A stretch of 64,000 bases of DNA from Berberis thunbergii (taxonomy: Eukaryota; Streptophyta; Magnoliopsida; Ranunculales; Berberidaceae): contig QNQO01008307.1 in the NCBI GenBank assembly GCA_003290165.1, positions 124,001-188,000 of the forward strand. Direction: 5' to 3'. The notes under the pieces are model-generated. The model saw only the letters and a program-made list of their open reading frames with translations, made no database searches and had not been told where the DNA came from. Both the position numbers and the translations under genes were made by a program. This document shows, in pieces, positions 36,088 through 47,394 of the stretch (positions are counted from its first letter, which is position 1; every line of letters starts with the position of its first letter).

Positions 36088-36798
36088 AACAATAGTCGCT
36101 TTTCTTTAAAATAGATTTTATAATTCATCTGGTTAAGTGAGGAAAATATCAATATTAGTGTAATAACTCGTTTGATGAATTGTGGACAATATCAATGATA
36201 CAAGTAATTAATTAATTTTTTTTTAAATTAGACATTCTTTTGTTTCTGAACCCTCCTGGAAACTCATGAACGACGAAAAGCCCTATAAATCACTTGCAAT
36301 TAGTTGTCTAACGTAATTTAGATAAATAATTTATTAAATGGCAAGGTTTGGCATTGAGAACAATATTTACTAATACACTCATTGGAGGAGAACTCAATCG
36401 TGTGCATTATTTGACTTATTGTTAATACTTAATATTAGCAAAATTTCCTTTTCATTCATATACAGTATGATCAAAGGTGAATCTCATGATTAGCAGAGAA
36501 AACTCAGCACACATTTTTATCATTTTGCCTTAGCAAAGAAATGAAAAGGAGTTTCATTCTTATTAAACATAAATGCATCATTTCGATATAGACTGCTGAG
36601 CGAAATTTAGCATTTTAGAGAAAACGATTTAATTAACAGATTATATGATGTACTAAGATTATAATCAATACTCGTACTTGTATCATTTTCTACACAACAT
36701 AGTCCAGAGCAGTCTAGGATTGGACTTGTCTCAGTCTCAATCCTAGTCCTGTTTCAACAGTTCGAGTTTGAATTTATTTTGGGCTGACCCAGTTGGTC

Positions 36799-37049
36799 GG
36801 GAACGGTTTGAGTCGGGTCATCCCGGTTAAAAAAACCAAAGCCCAAACCAAAATCCACCACCTTTCTCTTATCTACCCACCCATTAGTCCTCCACCCCTC
36901 ACCCTATTTCTCTTCTAAAACCCTAGGTTCAAAGATGACTGAGAGCCAAAGTAAGGGAATAGATCATTCAAGAGTTTGAACAAAGCTTCCTCACCATTGC
37001 TATTGTCGTTGAAGAGAAATAGATGAACGTCTAAATCTGTGCGATTGTG
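36799..37049. other. Flank between duplicated host block and Gypsy element
   Basis: Contains AACCCTAGGTTCAAAGATGACTG-like text that could suggest a leader, but no frame follows before the element inserted at 37050. The sequence resumes at 42350 after the element. Confidence 0.5.
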
Positions 37050-37391
37050 TGTCATGAATTGGGAGATTTATAATTGGTGGGAAATTCAAATTGGTTGAGA
37101 ATTGTATGGCGGGAAATTCAAATGGCAATTGAGAGGGTAGAATTGTAATGTTTCATAAATGTTAGTTAAGATTACTGTAGAAGCCAGGTGTCTTCTTATA
37201 ACTGGCTCTTAGAGCATTTTCTGTTAATTTGTAAGAAGGGGAAGAACAATCCTCTATAAGAGGCAGAAGAACAGAGAACCAAGGAGGGCAGAGTTTGATA
37301 TAATTGTAATAGAGGCTCGATTGTTTCAATTGAGAGGAGCATAGCTCCAGTTCTTCTTCTACCTTCAATTTACCTTGTCTATTTCTTGACA
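37050..37391 (+). repeat. 5' LTR of the Gypsy element
   Basis: Begins TGTCATGAATTGGG and ends TATTTCTTGACA, 342 bp. The 3' copy is 354 bp. Confidence 0.96.
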
Positions 37392-37436
37392 ATTGGTATC
37401 AGAGCATCTCTGATCCAAAAACCCTAGAAATACAGA

Positions 37437-39134
37437 ATGGAGACGAGAGCAAGAGAGTTGGAAAATTTCATTAAAGAAACAAAGAAGTACAGCGTAGAAA
37501 ACTCAGGCCAGAAGGAAGAAATGAAAACGGAGATGAAGCAGATTGCACAAGCAAGCGACGAACAAGGAAGGAGACTAGATTCAAAGGTTGATCAACTGAT
37601 TCAGATGATTCAGGGAGTCGCAGGAGGGATTCATCGAGGGGAAACCAGCACACCACAGGGACCGGGGATGTATAACGACCAGATGAGAACTCCCACCCAC
37701 CCTCCCAGTGACGGTGGAGGTAATTTCTTTCGTTTTCCTCGGATTGATTTTCCGCATTTCGATGGTTCGAATCCCCGTTGTTGGGTGAAAAAATGTGAAT
37801 GTTATTTCTACTTACATAATGTTGTTGAGGTCAATAAAATTCCCATTGCATCTATACACCTGGATGGCAAGGCCGATAGTTGGTTCCTGGACTACCAAAT
37901 TGGCAAGCCCCATGCCCAATGGCCTGAACTTGTCCATGATCTCTGTGCTAGGTTTGAGGATCCCATATCGGACAATTACGTCGATGCTTTTAACAAGCTC
38001 TCTCAAACCCAAACTGTGGAAGCTTATTATGACAAATTTGAGGAACTTAAATCCTCCATGCTCTTACACAACCCCACCCTCACTGAACCCTACTTCATTT
38101 TGAGTTTTCTCAGTGGTTTAAAACCTGAGATTAAGAATGTTATCTAAATGTTTCGGCCTCAATCAGTAGCTCAGGCCTTCTCCCTTGCTCGTCTGCAGGA
38201 AGGGTGTCATCTTCCTGTTATGTCACCCACTCCTCCCATTAGACGCCCATACCCTGCCCATACTTCTTCCACTACTTGGTCTAAACCTCCATTACCCTAC
38301 TCACAAGGGCCATCCAACCCTATTACACCATTCCCAGTGTCTCATCCTAATCAGCCTCCTCCACTCCACCCTACCCAGCTTACTACATCTTACCACAACA
38401 AGGGCCCTTTAACAAACCCTCCTATTCGACGTCTTAATTACGCCCAAATGAAAGCTAGACGAGAAAAAGGGTTGTGTTATAATTGTGATGAGGTATATAA
38501 GCCAGGTCACTTGTGCAAAACTCAACAACTCTTTTTGTTTGTGGCTGATGAAGTGTTACAGGAAGACACCTCACCTGACCCTGATAGTTCCACTGATTTT
38601 AGTCAAGAAATTTCTTCAGAGATGGAACTTTCCATCCATGCCTTGCATGGTAGCTATTCCTCCAACACCATCTTACTAAAAGGCTTTGTCAAACGTAAAC
38701 CTATTTCCATACTTATTGATACGGGGAGTACACATTCCTTCATCGATCCTAAGGTCATCAAAGCAACCAATTGGCCTACTTCTCTTACTCCCCAAATGAT
38801 GGTTAAAGTTGCTAATGGTCAACTACTCACTAGTTCTTCCATTTGTAGCCCCCTCCATTGGACTATGCAACACCACCACTTTGAGAGTTTAGTACGTGTC
38901 CTTCCTCTAGGTGGGTATGACATGGTATTAGGAGAGGATTGGCTCAAGCCTTTTGGAAACATTGTACTCAACCTGCAAACCTTACAACTCACTCTGTCCC
39001 ACAAAGGTCAGCAAATCACACTTCAGGATTCAACTTCTATACATCTCTTGGAATCATCCAAATTCTCTAAATTCTTTAAAAAACATGTCCCTACTCCTAT
39101 AGGTCAGTTTTTCTCTCTCACTCCTATTACATAG
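37437..39134 (+). pseudogene. Gypsy gag, zinc knuckle and protease, split by a stop
   Basis: Gag opens at 37437 (METRARELENFIKE), with the capsid-like domain at about residues 100-236 (FPHFDGSNPRCWVKKCE, GKADSWFLDYQIG, ILSFLSGLKPEI). An in-frame TAA at 38145 interrupts it; the same frame continues with FRPQSVAQAFSLARLQ. The knuckle CYNCDEVYKPGHLC is at about 38475 and the aspartic protease motif ILIDTGSTHSFID at about 38710. The frame stops again at 39132. Confidence 0.92.
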
Positions 39135-39189
39135 ACTGCACCTATTGATCCACAGATTGCAGTTATACTGAACTCCTATGCTGATATAT

Positions 39190-40339
39190 TTCAGCCTCCT
39201 ACCCCCTTCCTCCTTCAAGAGGTTTAGACCACAAAATTCCATTAAAACCAAAGGCCTTGCCCACCTCTCAACCACCTTACAGGCTTCCTCACATACAGAA
39301 GGATTTGGTTGAAAAACTGGTACAAGAAATGCTTTCTATTGGGTTATTACAACATTCCAATAGCCCTTTTGCTGCTCCTATTTTATTGGTAAAGAAGAAA
39401 GACCTTTCCTGGCGGTTTTGTGTCGAGTATAGGCGCTTAAATGAGCTCACGGTTAAAGATAAGTTTCCTATGCCACTCATTGATGAGTTATTAGATGAAC
39501 TCCATGGCCAAGATCTTTTCTAAAATTGACCTTAGGTCCGGGTATCATCAAGTCTTGGTACACCCTTCCGATGTCTATAAAACTGCATTCAAAACCCATC
39601 ACGGTCATTTTGAGTTTAGGGTAATGCCCTTTGGCCTCACTAATGCCCCGGCTACCTTCCAAGCTCTCATGAATCAAGTTTGTCAGCCCTACCTAAGAAT
39701 ATTTATTCTTGTTTTCTTTGATGACATTCTTATCTACATCACATCTCTTGAACTCCACCTACAACACTTAGATATCACTCTTGCTACCCTAAGACACCAC
39801 TCCTTATTTGCCAAGCTGTCTAAGTGTTCCTTTGGCCAACAGCAGTTAGTTTACTTGGGCCATATCATTACTGAAAATGGGGTTGCAGCTGATTCGGAGA
39901 AGGTGGATGCTATGCTTAAATGGCCTATACTCACCACAGTCAAAGCACTTCGAGGATTCTTGGGACTCACAGGCTATTATAGAAATTTTTCAAGAATTAT
40001 GGTTGTATTGCTAAACCACTGACAGACTTACTGAAAAAATAGGCCTTCATGTGGAATGATAATGCTCAGCAGGCCTTCTACACTCTGCAACAGTCCATGA
40101 TCCACACTCCTGTCTTGCACCTTCCAGACTTCTCCGCTCCCTTTTATTTGGAAACTGATGCTAGCTCTCATAATGTTGGTGTTGTCCTCTCACAGCAGGG
40201 TCACCCTATTGCTTTTTTAGCAAAGCTTTGGGTCCCAAGAACTTGGCTCTATCTACGTATGAAAAGGAACTCTTGGCAATTGTCCACGCAGTCAAGAAAT
40301 GGAGAAGCTATCTCTTGGGGGCCAAATTCTTCATCATGA
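39190..40339 (+). pseudogene. Gypsy RT and start of RNase H, frameshifted
   Basis: RT reads LPHIQKDLVEKLVQEML, SPFAAPILLVKKKDLSWRFC, then after a frameshift near 39515 [31 protein letters not shown] and FFDDILIYI. Another frameshift near 39990 and a TAG at about 40042 precede the RNase H opening (FYLETDASSHNVGVVLSQ). A further shift near 40225 leads into the next frame. Confidence 0.92.
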
Positions 40340-41961
40340 CAGACCATCAAAGCATCAAGCATTTTTTGGATCAGAAAATCACTACCATTACCCAACAAAA
40401 GTGGCTCTCTAAGCTCTTGGGATACGACTACACTATCAGCTATAAGAGGGGGAGTGAAAACCTAGTGGCCGATGCCCTTTCAAGAACTTCCCCAGTCTCC
40501 AATCACTGTCTGGCCATATCCACTGTCAGTCCTCAATGGCTCCAGGATGTGCTCTTAAGCTATGTTGATGACACCCTAGCTCAGGAACTGTTACCCAAGC
40601 TGCTCATCCAGGCTGATGCAATTCCACCTTACTCCTTACACCATGGATTGTTGAAGCATAAAAATTGTTTCTACATAGGCTCACAAGGGGAACTTAGGCT
40701 CCAGCTTATTAAGTCATTGCATGCCTCAGCAGTAGGTGGTCACTCTGGGATTACTGCAACCTGGAAGAGGCTTGGAAATCTGTTTTTTTGGCCTGGAATG
40801 AGGAATCAGGTCTTACAATTCATCTTAGCTTGTGACACATGTCAGAGAAACAAGAGTGATCAATCCGGGTATGGGGGTTTCCTTCAACCTCTACCGATTC
40901 CTGACCATGCATGGCAACATATAAGCATGGATTTCATCGAAGGCTTACCTATGTCTCAAGGGAAATCTGTCTTCCTGGTGATTGTAGACAGACTGACTAA
41001 GTTTAGTCATTTCATCTCCCTTAACCATCCATACACTGCCACTGGGGTTGCTAAATTGTTCCTCACCAACATATTCAAACTTCATGGTCTCCCTCAATCC
41101 ATCATATCTGACAGAGACAACATTTTCATCAGTTCTTTTTGGAAGTACCTTTTCAAGGCATTGGGCACTTCCTTATCACTCAGCACAGCATTCCATCCTC
41201 AAACGGATGGTCAAACAGAGAGAACTAACCAGTGCCTCGAGACCTACCTGCGCTGCATGACTGGACACTCCCCTTCTAAATGGTCCGGGTGGTTATACTT
41301 GGCTGAATTCTGGTTTAACACCAATTACCATTCCAGTTTGCAGACTTCCCCATTCAAGGCCCTCTATGGTTACTCTCCGCCTCTCTTAGCACTGCCTCCA
41401 GTAGACTCAATTGCCCTTCCAGAGCTCAAGCAATACCTGAGACAGCGAGAGGACATGCTCAATATTCTCAAGGAGAAATTACATAAGGCCCAGGAGAAGA
41501 TGAAGCTCTATGCTGACAGACACAAGAAGGAACAAACATTTTATGTTGGCGATTGGGTTTATCTAAAACTTCAGCCATATCGAAAACTATCAGTCCAACT
41601 CCGCAAGAACAGGAAGCTCTCAGCTAAATATTATGGCCCCTTTCAAGTTACTGCTTCAGTTGGCAAGGTGGCTTATCGTCTGGCCCTACCAGAGGGATCC
41701 AGAATACATCCTGTCTTTCATGCTTCTCAGCTCAAATTGACATTGGGCACCTCATCCACACCATCCCCAACATTGCCATTGGTTGATCAACAGGGAGATT
41801 TCATCGCTATTCCAGTTGTTGTCCTCGCTCGACGCATGGTTCCAAGGAACAACCAAGCTGTTACACAATGGTTGATTCACTGGTCCAATGATACCCCAGC
41901 TACTGCTACTTGGGAAGACGCCTCAACCATTACCACCAAATTTCCTTCGTTCGATCCTTGA
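40228..41961 (+). CDS. Gypsy RNase H-integrase-chromodomain open frame (577 codons)
   Basis: Longest open frame in the window. RNase H remainder: STYEKELLAIV (E), MTDHQSIKHFL (D) and VADALSRTS (D). The integrase zinc finger is HASAVGGHSGITATWKRL...CDTCQRNK; the catalytic triad is visible as HISMDFIEGLP, SIISDRDNIFISSFW and HPQTDGQTERTNQ. A GPF-type module (KYYGPFQVTASVGKVAYRL) and a chromodomain-like end (QWLIHWSNDTPATATWEDA) follow. In the family the integrase joins element DNA to host chromatin. It lacks an intact upstream RT in frame, so the full polyprotein cannot be made from this copy. Confidence 0.93.
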   Translation: MGPKNLALSTYEKELLAIVHAVKKWRSYLLGAKFFIMTDHQSIKHFLDQKITTITQQKWLSKLLGYDYTISYKRGSENLVADALSRTSPVSNHCLAISTVSPQWLQDVLLSYVDDTLAQELLPKLLIQADAIPPYSLHHGLLKHKNCFYIGSQGELRLQLIKSLHASAVGGHSGITATWKRLGNLFFWPGMRNQVLQFILACDTCQRNKSDQSGYGGFLQPLPIPDHAWQHISMDFIEGLPMSQGKSVFLVIVDRLTKFSHFISLNHPYTATGVAKLFLTNIFKLHGLPQSIISDRDNIFISSFWKYLFKALGTSLSLSTAFHPQTDGQTERTNQCLETYLRCMTGHSPSKWSGWLYLAEFWFNTNYHSSLQTSPFKALYGYSPPLLALPPVDSIALPELKQYLRQREDMLNILKEKLHKAQEKMKLYADRHKKEQTFYVGDWVYLKLQPYRKLSVQLRKNRKLSAKYYGPFQVTASVGKVAYRLALPEGSRIHPVFHASQLKLTLGTSSTPSPTLPLVDQQGDFIAIPVVVLARRMVPRNNQAVTQWLIHWSNDTPATATWEDASTITTKFPSFDP

Positions 41962-41990
41962 GGACAAGGATCATTTGGAGCAGTGGGTAT

Positions 41991-42344
41991 TGTCATGAAT
42001 TGGGAGATTTATAATTGGCGGGAAATTCAAATTGGTTGAGAAGGGTAGAATTGTATGGCGGGAAATTCAAATGGCAATTGAGAGGGTAGAATTGTAATGT
42101 TTCATAAAATGTTAGTTAAGAATACTGTAGAAGCCAGGTGTCTTCTTATAACTGGCTCTTAGAGCATTTTCTGTTAATTTGTAAGAAGGGGAAGAACAAT
42201 CCTCTATAAGAGGCAGAAGAACAGAGAACCAAGGAGGGCAGAGTTTGATATAATTGTAATAGAGGCTCGATTGTTTCAATTGAGAGGAGCATAGCTCCAG
42301 TTATTCTTCTTCTACCTTCAATTTACCTTGTCTATTTCTTGACA
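41991..42344 (+). repeat. 3' LTR of the Gypsy element
   Basis: 354 bp, same termini as the 5' LTR. It carries an extra AGGGTAGA unit that the 5' LTR lacks. Preceded by a weak purine tract (GGAGCAGTGGG). Confidence 0.96.
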
Positions 42345-42407
42345 TTGTGCAAGGTTCACAATTAACAAGGTGGGTCGACACTACGAGTTGCACTCTGCCA
42401 AGACCGC

Positions 42408-45140
42408 TGTTGAAGTTTAAACTCAAATAGTCGTTGTTTTGATTTGTTATGGATTTGAATCAAACTTTGTTCAATAAGTCTCTTAGTTGAGTGAGTCTTT
42501 TACTTGACTCACAAGTTGAGAATAAATGTCAATTATGTAGGAGATAATCTAGGTTTGTTTTGATTAGCTCTTCACCTCTTTTAACTGTTGTAACACATAT
42601 AAAAAGGACAATAGTTTCATTGTAAATCATCAAGTTTTTTATTCGGCAACTTTGCTAAATAAAGTCTTGTTTGCTGCATTATTTTGTGTTCTGTTTTTCT
42701 GTCAATGATTTAAACTTTAGTTTATTTCTCACATTTGGTATTAGAGCCACAAGTTCTTGTTCAACTTTGTTAAGCAAATTACAATGATGAACGGATTGAT
42801 TCAACCCCAAGTTCCAAGGTTCCGCGAAAAGAACTTTGATCAATGGTGTATTTAGATGAAGGCCATGTTTGGTTTTCAGGAGTCGTCCAAGATCATCGAG
42901 AGTGGGTATGATGAACTAGAAAATCAGGCAGCAGTAGCAGATCTCTCTCAAGTAAAGAAAGATAGTTTGAGAGAGAATAGAAAGAAGGACAAGAAGGCCC
43001 TATTCTTTATGTACCAAGCCGTAGATGAGGTTGTGTTTGAGAAGATTTCTAGTGCAACAACGACAAAGTCTATGTAGGAGATGCTGCAAAAATCCTACAA
43101 AGGCGATGAGAATGTCAAAAGTGTAAGGTTGCAAACCTTGCGAGGGGAATTCAAAACTCTCATTATGAATGATTCTGAATCAGTTTCGAATTATTTTGCT
43201 TGGTTCAATCTATTGTTAATCAATTACGGGTTAATGGCGAGAAGTTGAATGACCTGCGTGTACTTGAGAAAATTATGAGATCTTTAAGAAGTCGGTTTGA
43301 CTATGTTGTGGCTGCAATCAAAGAGGGAATGGATCTGTCAATGAGGACGATTGAGGGGTTGATAGGTTCGTTTGCAATCACGAGCACAGAATGAATCAGA
43401 TATGCACAAATTCTGTTGAACGTGCCTTCCAAAGCAAAGTGTATGTGACTGAAAAGAGTGGCTTCAACAATGGTGTAATTTCTATTCGCATCAAAGATGG
43501 TCATGTGGCTTCAAAATATCATTTCTCTAATCAGCAAGCTTCTCAAACTCAAAGGTATGATAAGTCCAAAATGTAATGTTTTCGTTGTAAAAGGTATGGC
43601 CATTATTGATAAGAGTGCACGGTTAAATTGCCAAAGAAATTGAATGAAAATGCTAATTTTGTTGAGTTAAAACTTAGAAGAAGAAGAAGAAACGTTGTTG
43701 CTAGCTTGCAATGTTTCGGAAGAAGCCAACCTTGACACATGGTATTTGGGTATGGGGTGCAGTAATCACATGTGTGGAAACAATGAATAGTTTTCTCATC
43801 TAGATGATCCATACGAGAGCTGTGAAATTTGGGAACAATGCAACGGTCTCCATCATGAGAAAAGGTAGTATTCTCATTCGGTTAAAGGATGGCTCTCATG
43901 AATATGTTTCTTCTGTCTTTTATGTTCCAAATTTGCACTGGAATTTGTTGAGTATAGATCAATTATTTATATGGCCTTAGAATTATCATTGCGCATGGGG
44001 TTTGCATAATTGAGAACTGACATAATGAGCTGATTGCTAAGATTGAGATAACAAAGAATCGTTTGTTTCCTTTCTTTTTACAAACATAATCTGTATGCTC
44101 TTTTAGTTCCATTGTTATGGATCCCAATTGGTTATGGCATTTTCGTTTTGGCCATTTGTACTTTAATGGTTTAAGGTTGTTGGCAAATAAGGAAATGGTG
44201 ACGGGGATGCCATTGCTAGAGAACTTTGATCGATTAAATGAGGCTTGTGTACTTGGGAAGCAGCACGGGGATTCTTTTTCAGTCAGGAAGTCATGTTGAG
44301 CAACACAGCTGCTAGAGATGGAGCACTCAGACATTTGCGCCCCACTGGAGAATGTATCACATGGAGGTAATCGGTACTTTATTACTTTCAATGATGATTA
44401 TAGTAAGAAAACTTGGGTATATGTTTTGAAGCAAAAATTTGAAGCTTTTGAAGTCTTTAAGGAGTTTACAAAATAGTCCGGTCATAGTTTGAAAGTTATT
44501 CGAACCGATAGAGGAGGAAAGTACAATTCTAATGTTTTTTCCAAATTTTGCAAGAATCATGGTATTAAGCATCAACAAAACACGTTTCCGAGAGAAAAAA
44601 TAGAACCATTGTTAAAATGGCTCGTAGCATGTTGAAATACAAAAAATTGCCTAAAATATTTTGGGCGGAAGCCGTTTCTTGCGCTGTCTATATCTTAAAC
44701 AAGTGTCCCACCAAAAGTGTTCTTAATATGACACCAGAAGAAGCATGGAGTGGTCATAAACCGGATGTTGCGGCCCTTTGCGTGTTTGGGTGTGTTGCAT
44801 ATGCTCATGTACCGGCGGAAAAGCGAAAGAAGTTGGATGATAAAGGAGAGAAGTGCATTTTCCTAGGCTATAATGATTGCTCTAAAAGATATAAATTGTT
44901 CAATCCGGCAACAAACTCAGTCATTGTGAGTAGGGATGTTGCATTTAGTAAAGATGACACTTGGCCTTGGACCGTTGATGAGTTAAAGAAGCAGCCAGAA
45001 GTCAGTCTTGCTGAAGAATCAGATATTGGAGACATTCAGTCTCATGTGCCTCTACAGAACAATCCATCCCCATCTACTCTTCCTATTGTAGCCACTCAGA
45101 CCTCAACACGTACCCATGTCTTACCCTCACACTTACAGGA
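42408..45140 (+). mobile_element. Ty1/Copia element, unit 1: LTR, gag, protease and integrase, cut in mid-pol
   Basis: 5' LTR about 42408-42733 (TGTTGAAGTT to TTTCTCACA) and primer site TGGTATTAGAGCC at 42736. Gag opens at 42784 (PQVPRFREKNFDQWC) with early stops. The protease core is degenerate (WYLGMGCSNHMCGN, catalytic D replaced). Integrase pieces are LWHFRFGHLYFNGLRLL and 44617-45135 ([39 protein letters not shown]). It stops within CAGGA (45136-45140), shared with host sequence that follows. Multiple stops; a pseudogene. Confidence 0.93.
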
Positions 45141-46217
45141 GTACATTTATGTGTTGCGTCAATATGATCCACCTGACCAAATGTTTGTTGATCAATCATA
45201 GTTTTTTGTTATTCTTGGTAGCTTCCTCAATTTCAATGGTGACTTTTTTAAATGATTTTGGTAGTTTTGATGTATCCCAAATGACAGATAGCTGAATCCC
45301 AAAATGACCAAATGCCAAGAATAAATAATGGCATGACAGCTCAACGGTTAGAACTTGACAGATGGTACCATTAGGCCATGAATTCAAACCCAACTTACGA
45401 CAACTTTATCAGTTTATGATTTGTCAGTTTATGGTGTATCGAACAATTATGGTCTTTAATCCTATAAAAACACTCCCTACCTTTCAAACACAACTTAATC
45501 ATTAAGAAACCATGTTTTAGTGCAAGTCATTAAAAAATGGGTGGATCAGGACTACATGCATGTTGTGGCAATATGATCCACTTGGCCAAATGCGTGTTGA
45601 TGATGGACAACTCATGTTTTGCTTTCCTCCATTTATTTATCAATGCAACTTGCCCTAAAAAATGAAAATTTTAGAGGAAAAATAACTAGAAAAAGTGACC
45701 TTCTCACCTGGTTCTCTTAAAGAATAAAGATCTCTTAGCTTGAATTAGACTCTGATCTATAAATTCGGCTAATTAGAAAAATATTTTTCTTAAAAGAATA
45801 CTAATAATATTAAATTAGAATGTAATGAAACATGTTGCATAAATATTATTAGGATAAGGGATGATTATGGATCTTCTGTTGCTTCTCCCTTAAAATAATT
45901 AAGGGGATTAATTTAAAATGAGTTTCCTTAAGTTAATGTGGTCCAAATGGGTGTGTGCAATTTTCTTTAATTTAAAAAAATAATAATGATGCACATTGTT
46001 TTATTAGAATTTCGAGGAAAGTTCAGGTTTCTTATCAAAAATCAATCATCTTATGTTTTAGTTCAATTCAACGTAATTTAGATTAAAAAAATAACGATGG
46101 TGGTGATGGCAATGTCCATAAATTAGGATTACTTAGTTGACAATACACGATGTTTACTCTAAATATGATTATGATAGATTCATTCAATACTAAAGGAACC
46201 CTAAAGATGGTGTGTAT

Positions 46218-46248
<31 letters not shown>

Positions 46249-47394
46249 TATTTTTTTGTATTGGAACACTTGATATGCCGACATATCCAAATAAGGCAAT
46301 GAACAAATAGATTAAATTTGAACCCATTGAAAGTTGCTTAAAAAATTAATCACTTTGACCTTTGTAGAGGTTGAAGAACTAATAACTTTAGATATGATGC
46401 AAATGAATAATTAATCACCTTAAACAATATTATGGATAAGTATGTCTTGTTAATAAGCATTGTTTATTAGGCAATAATTAAGTTGATTTATTATAGTTGT
46501 GAATCCAGTTCATTTTTATGAATCAATTAGCAATCTTTTAAGGGGCATTGGCTAATCTTATAATGGATAAAGTCTGGCAACTTACAACTCAATAAAGCAC
46601 TCTTTAGATAAGAATTCAAAATATCTGGTAACTAGAAAGGAAATGTGAACTCTTTTAGTGAGAAACATGATAGTAAAGCTTTTCTTTAAAATAGATTTTA
46701 TAATTCATCTGGTTAAGTGAGGAAAATATCAATATTAGTGTAATAACTCGTTTGATTAATTGTGGACAATATCAATGATACAAGTAATTAATTAATTTTT
46801 TTTAAAATTAGACATTCTTTTGTTTCTGAACCCTCCTGAAAACTTATGAATGGCGAAAAGCCTTATAAATCACTTGCAATTAGTCGTCTAACGTAATTTA
46901 GATCAACCATTTATTAAATGGCAAGGTTTGGCATTGAGAACAATATTTACTAATTCACTCATTGGAGGATAACTCAATCGTGTGCACTATTTGACTTATT
47001 GTTAATATTAACAAAATTTCCTTTTCATTCATATACAGTATGATCAAAGGTGAATCTCATGATTAGCAGAGAAAACTCAGCACACATTTTTATCATTTTG
47101 CCTTAGCAAAGAAATGAAAAGGAGTTTCATTCTTATTAGACATAAATGCATCACATCGATACAAACTGCTGAGCGAAATTTAGCATTTTAGAGAAAACGA
47201 TTTAATTAACAGATTATATGTTGTACAAAGATTATAATCAATACTCGTATTTTTCTACTTGTGTCATTTTCTACACCACATACTAAGGGAAGGCACGGTC
47301 CAGAGCAGTCCAGGATTGGACTTGTCTCGGTCTCAATCCTAGTCCCGTTTCAACAGTCCGAGTTTGAATTTTTTTTGGGCTGACCCGGTTGGTC
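45136..47394 (+). repeat. Host part of tandem duplication, unit 2
   Basis: Second copy of the 31317-36798 host block. It lacks the MITE, the LINE fragment and the 31.74-33.40 kb segment found in unit 1. It is joined at its left to Copia sequence through CAGGA and at its right (GTC, 47392-47394) to the middle of Copia gag. Noncoding. Confidence 0.9.
45331..45488 (+). mobile_element. SINE copy
   Basis: GCATGACAGCTCAACGGTTAG start, B-box-like ATTCAAACCCAAC, tail CCTATAAAAACACTCCCTAC as in the 13037 copy. Without a long poly(A); older than the intron copy. Confidence 0.8.

Larger units (their letters stand above)
31317..36798 (+). repeat. Host part of tandem duplication, unit 1 (with later insertions)
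   Basis: Matches 45136-47394 in the same orientation. Colinear blocks are 31317-31740, 33400-34637 and 36098-36798. Unit 1 additionally holds a MITE (34186-34340), a LINE fragment (34648-36087) and the 31.74-33.40 kb segment. That segment is itself a partial repeat of 29.4-31.7 kb. No host gene recognised inside. Confidence 0.88.
37050..42344 (+). mobile_element. Ty3/Gypsy chromovirus, both LTRs present, probably Reina-like
   Basis: A 5295-bp element: 5' LTR 37050-37391, primer site 37394-37405 (TGGTATCAGAGC), gag-pol, 3' LTR 41991-42344, and exact 5-bp target duplication TTGTG (37045-37049, 42345-42349). Order gag, protease, RT, RNase H, integrase, chromodomain-like tail. Counting by eye, the LTRs differ by two substitutions plus indels of 8, 1 and 3 bp, so the insertion is young. 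Yet gag-pol has at least three stops and about four frameshifts. Short LTRs, small size and the C-terminal chromodomain suggest the Reina clade (inference). Confidence 0.96.
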
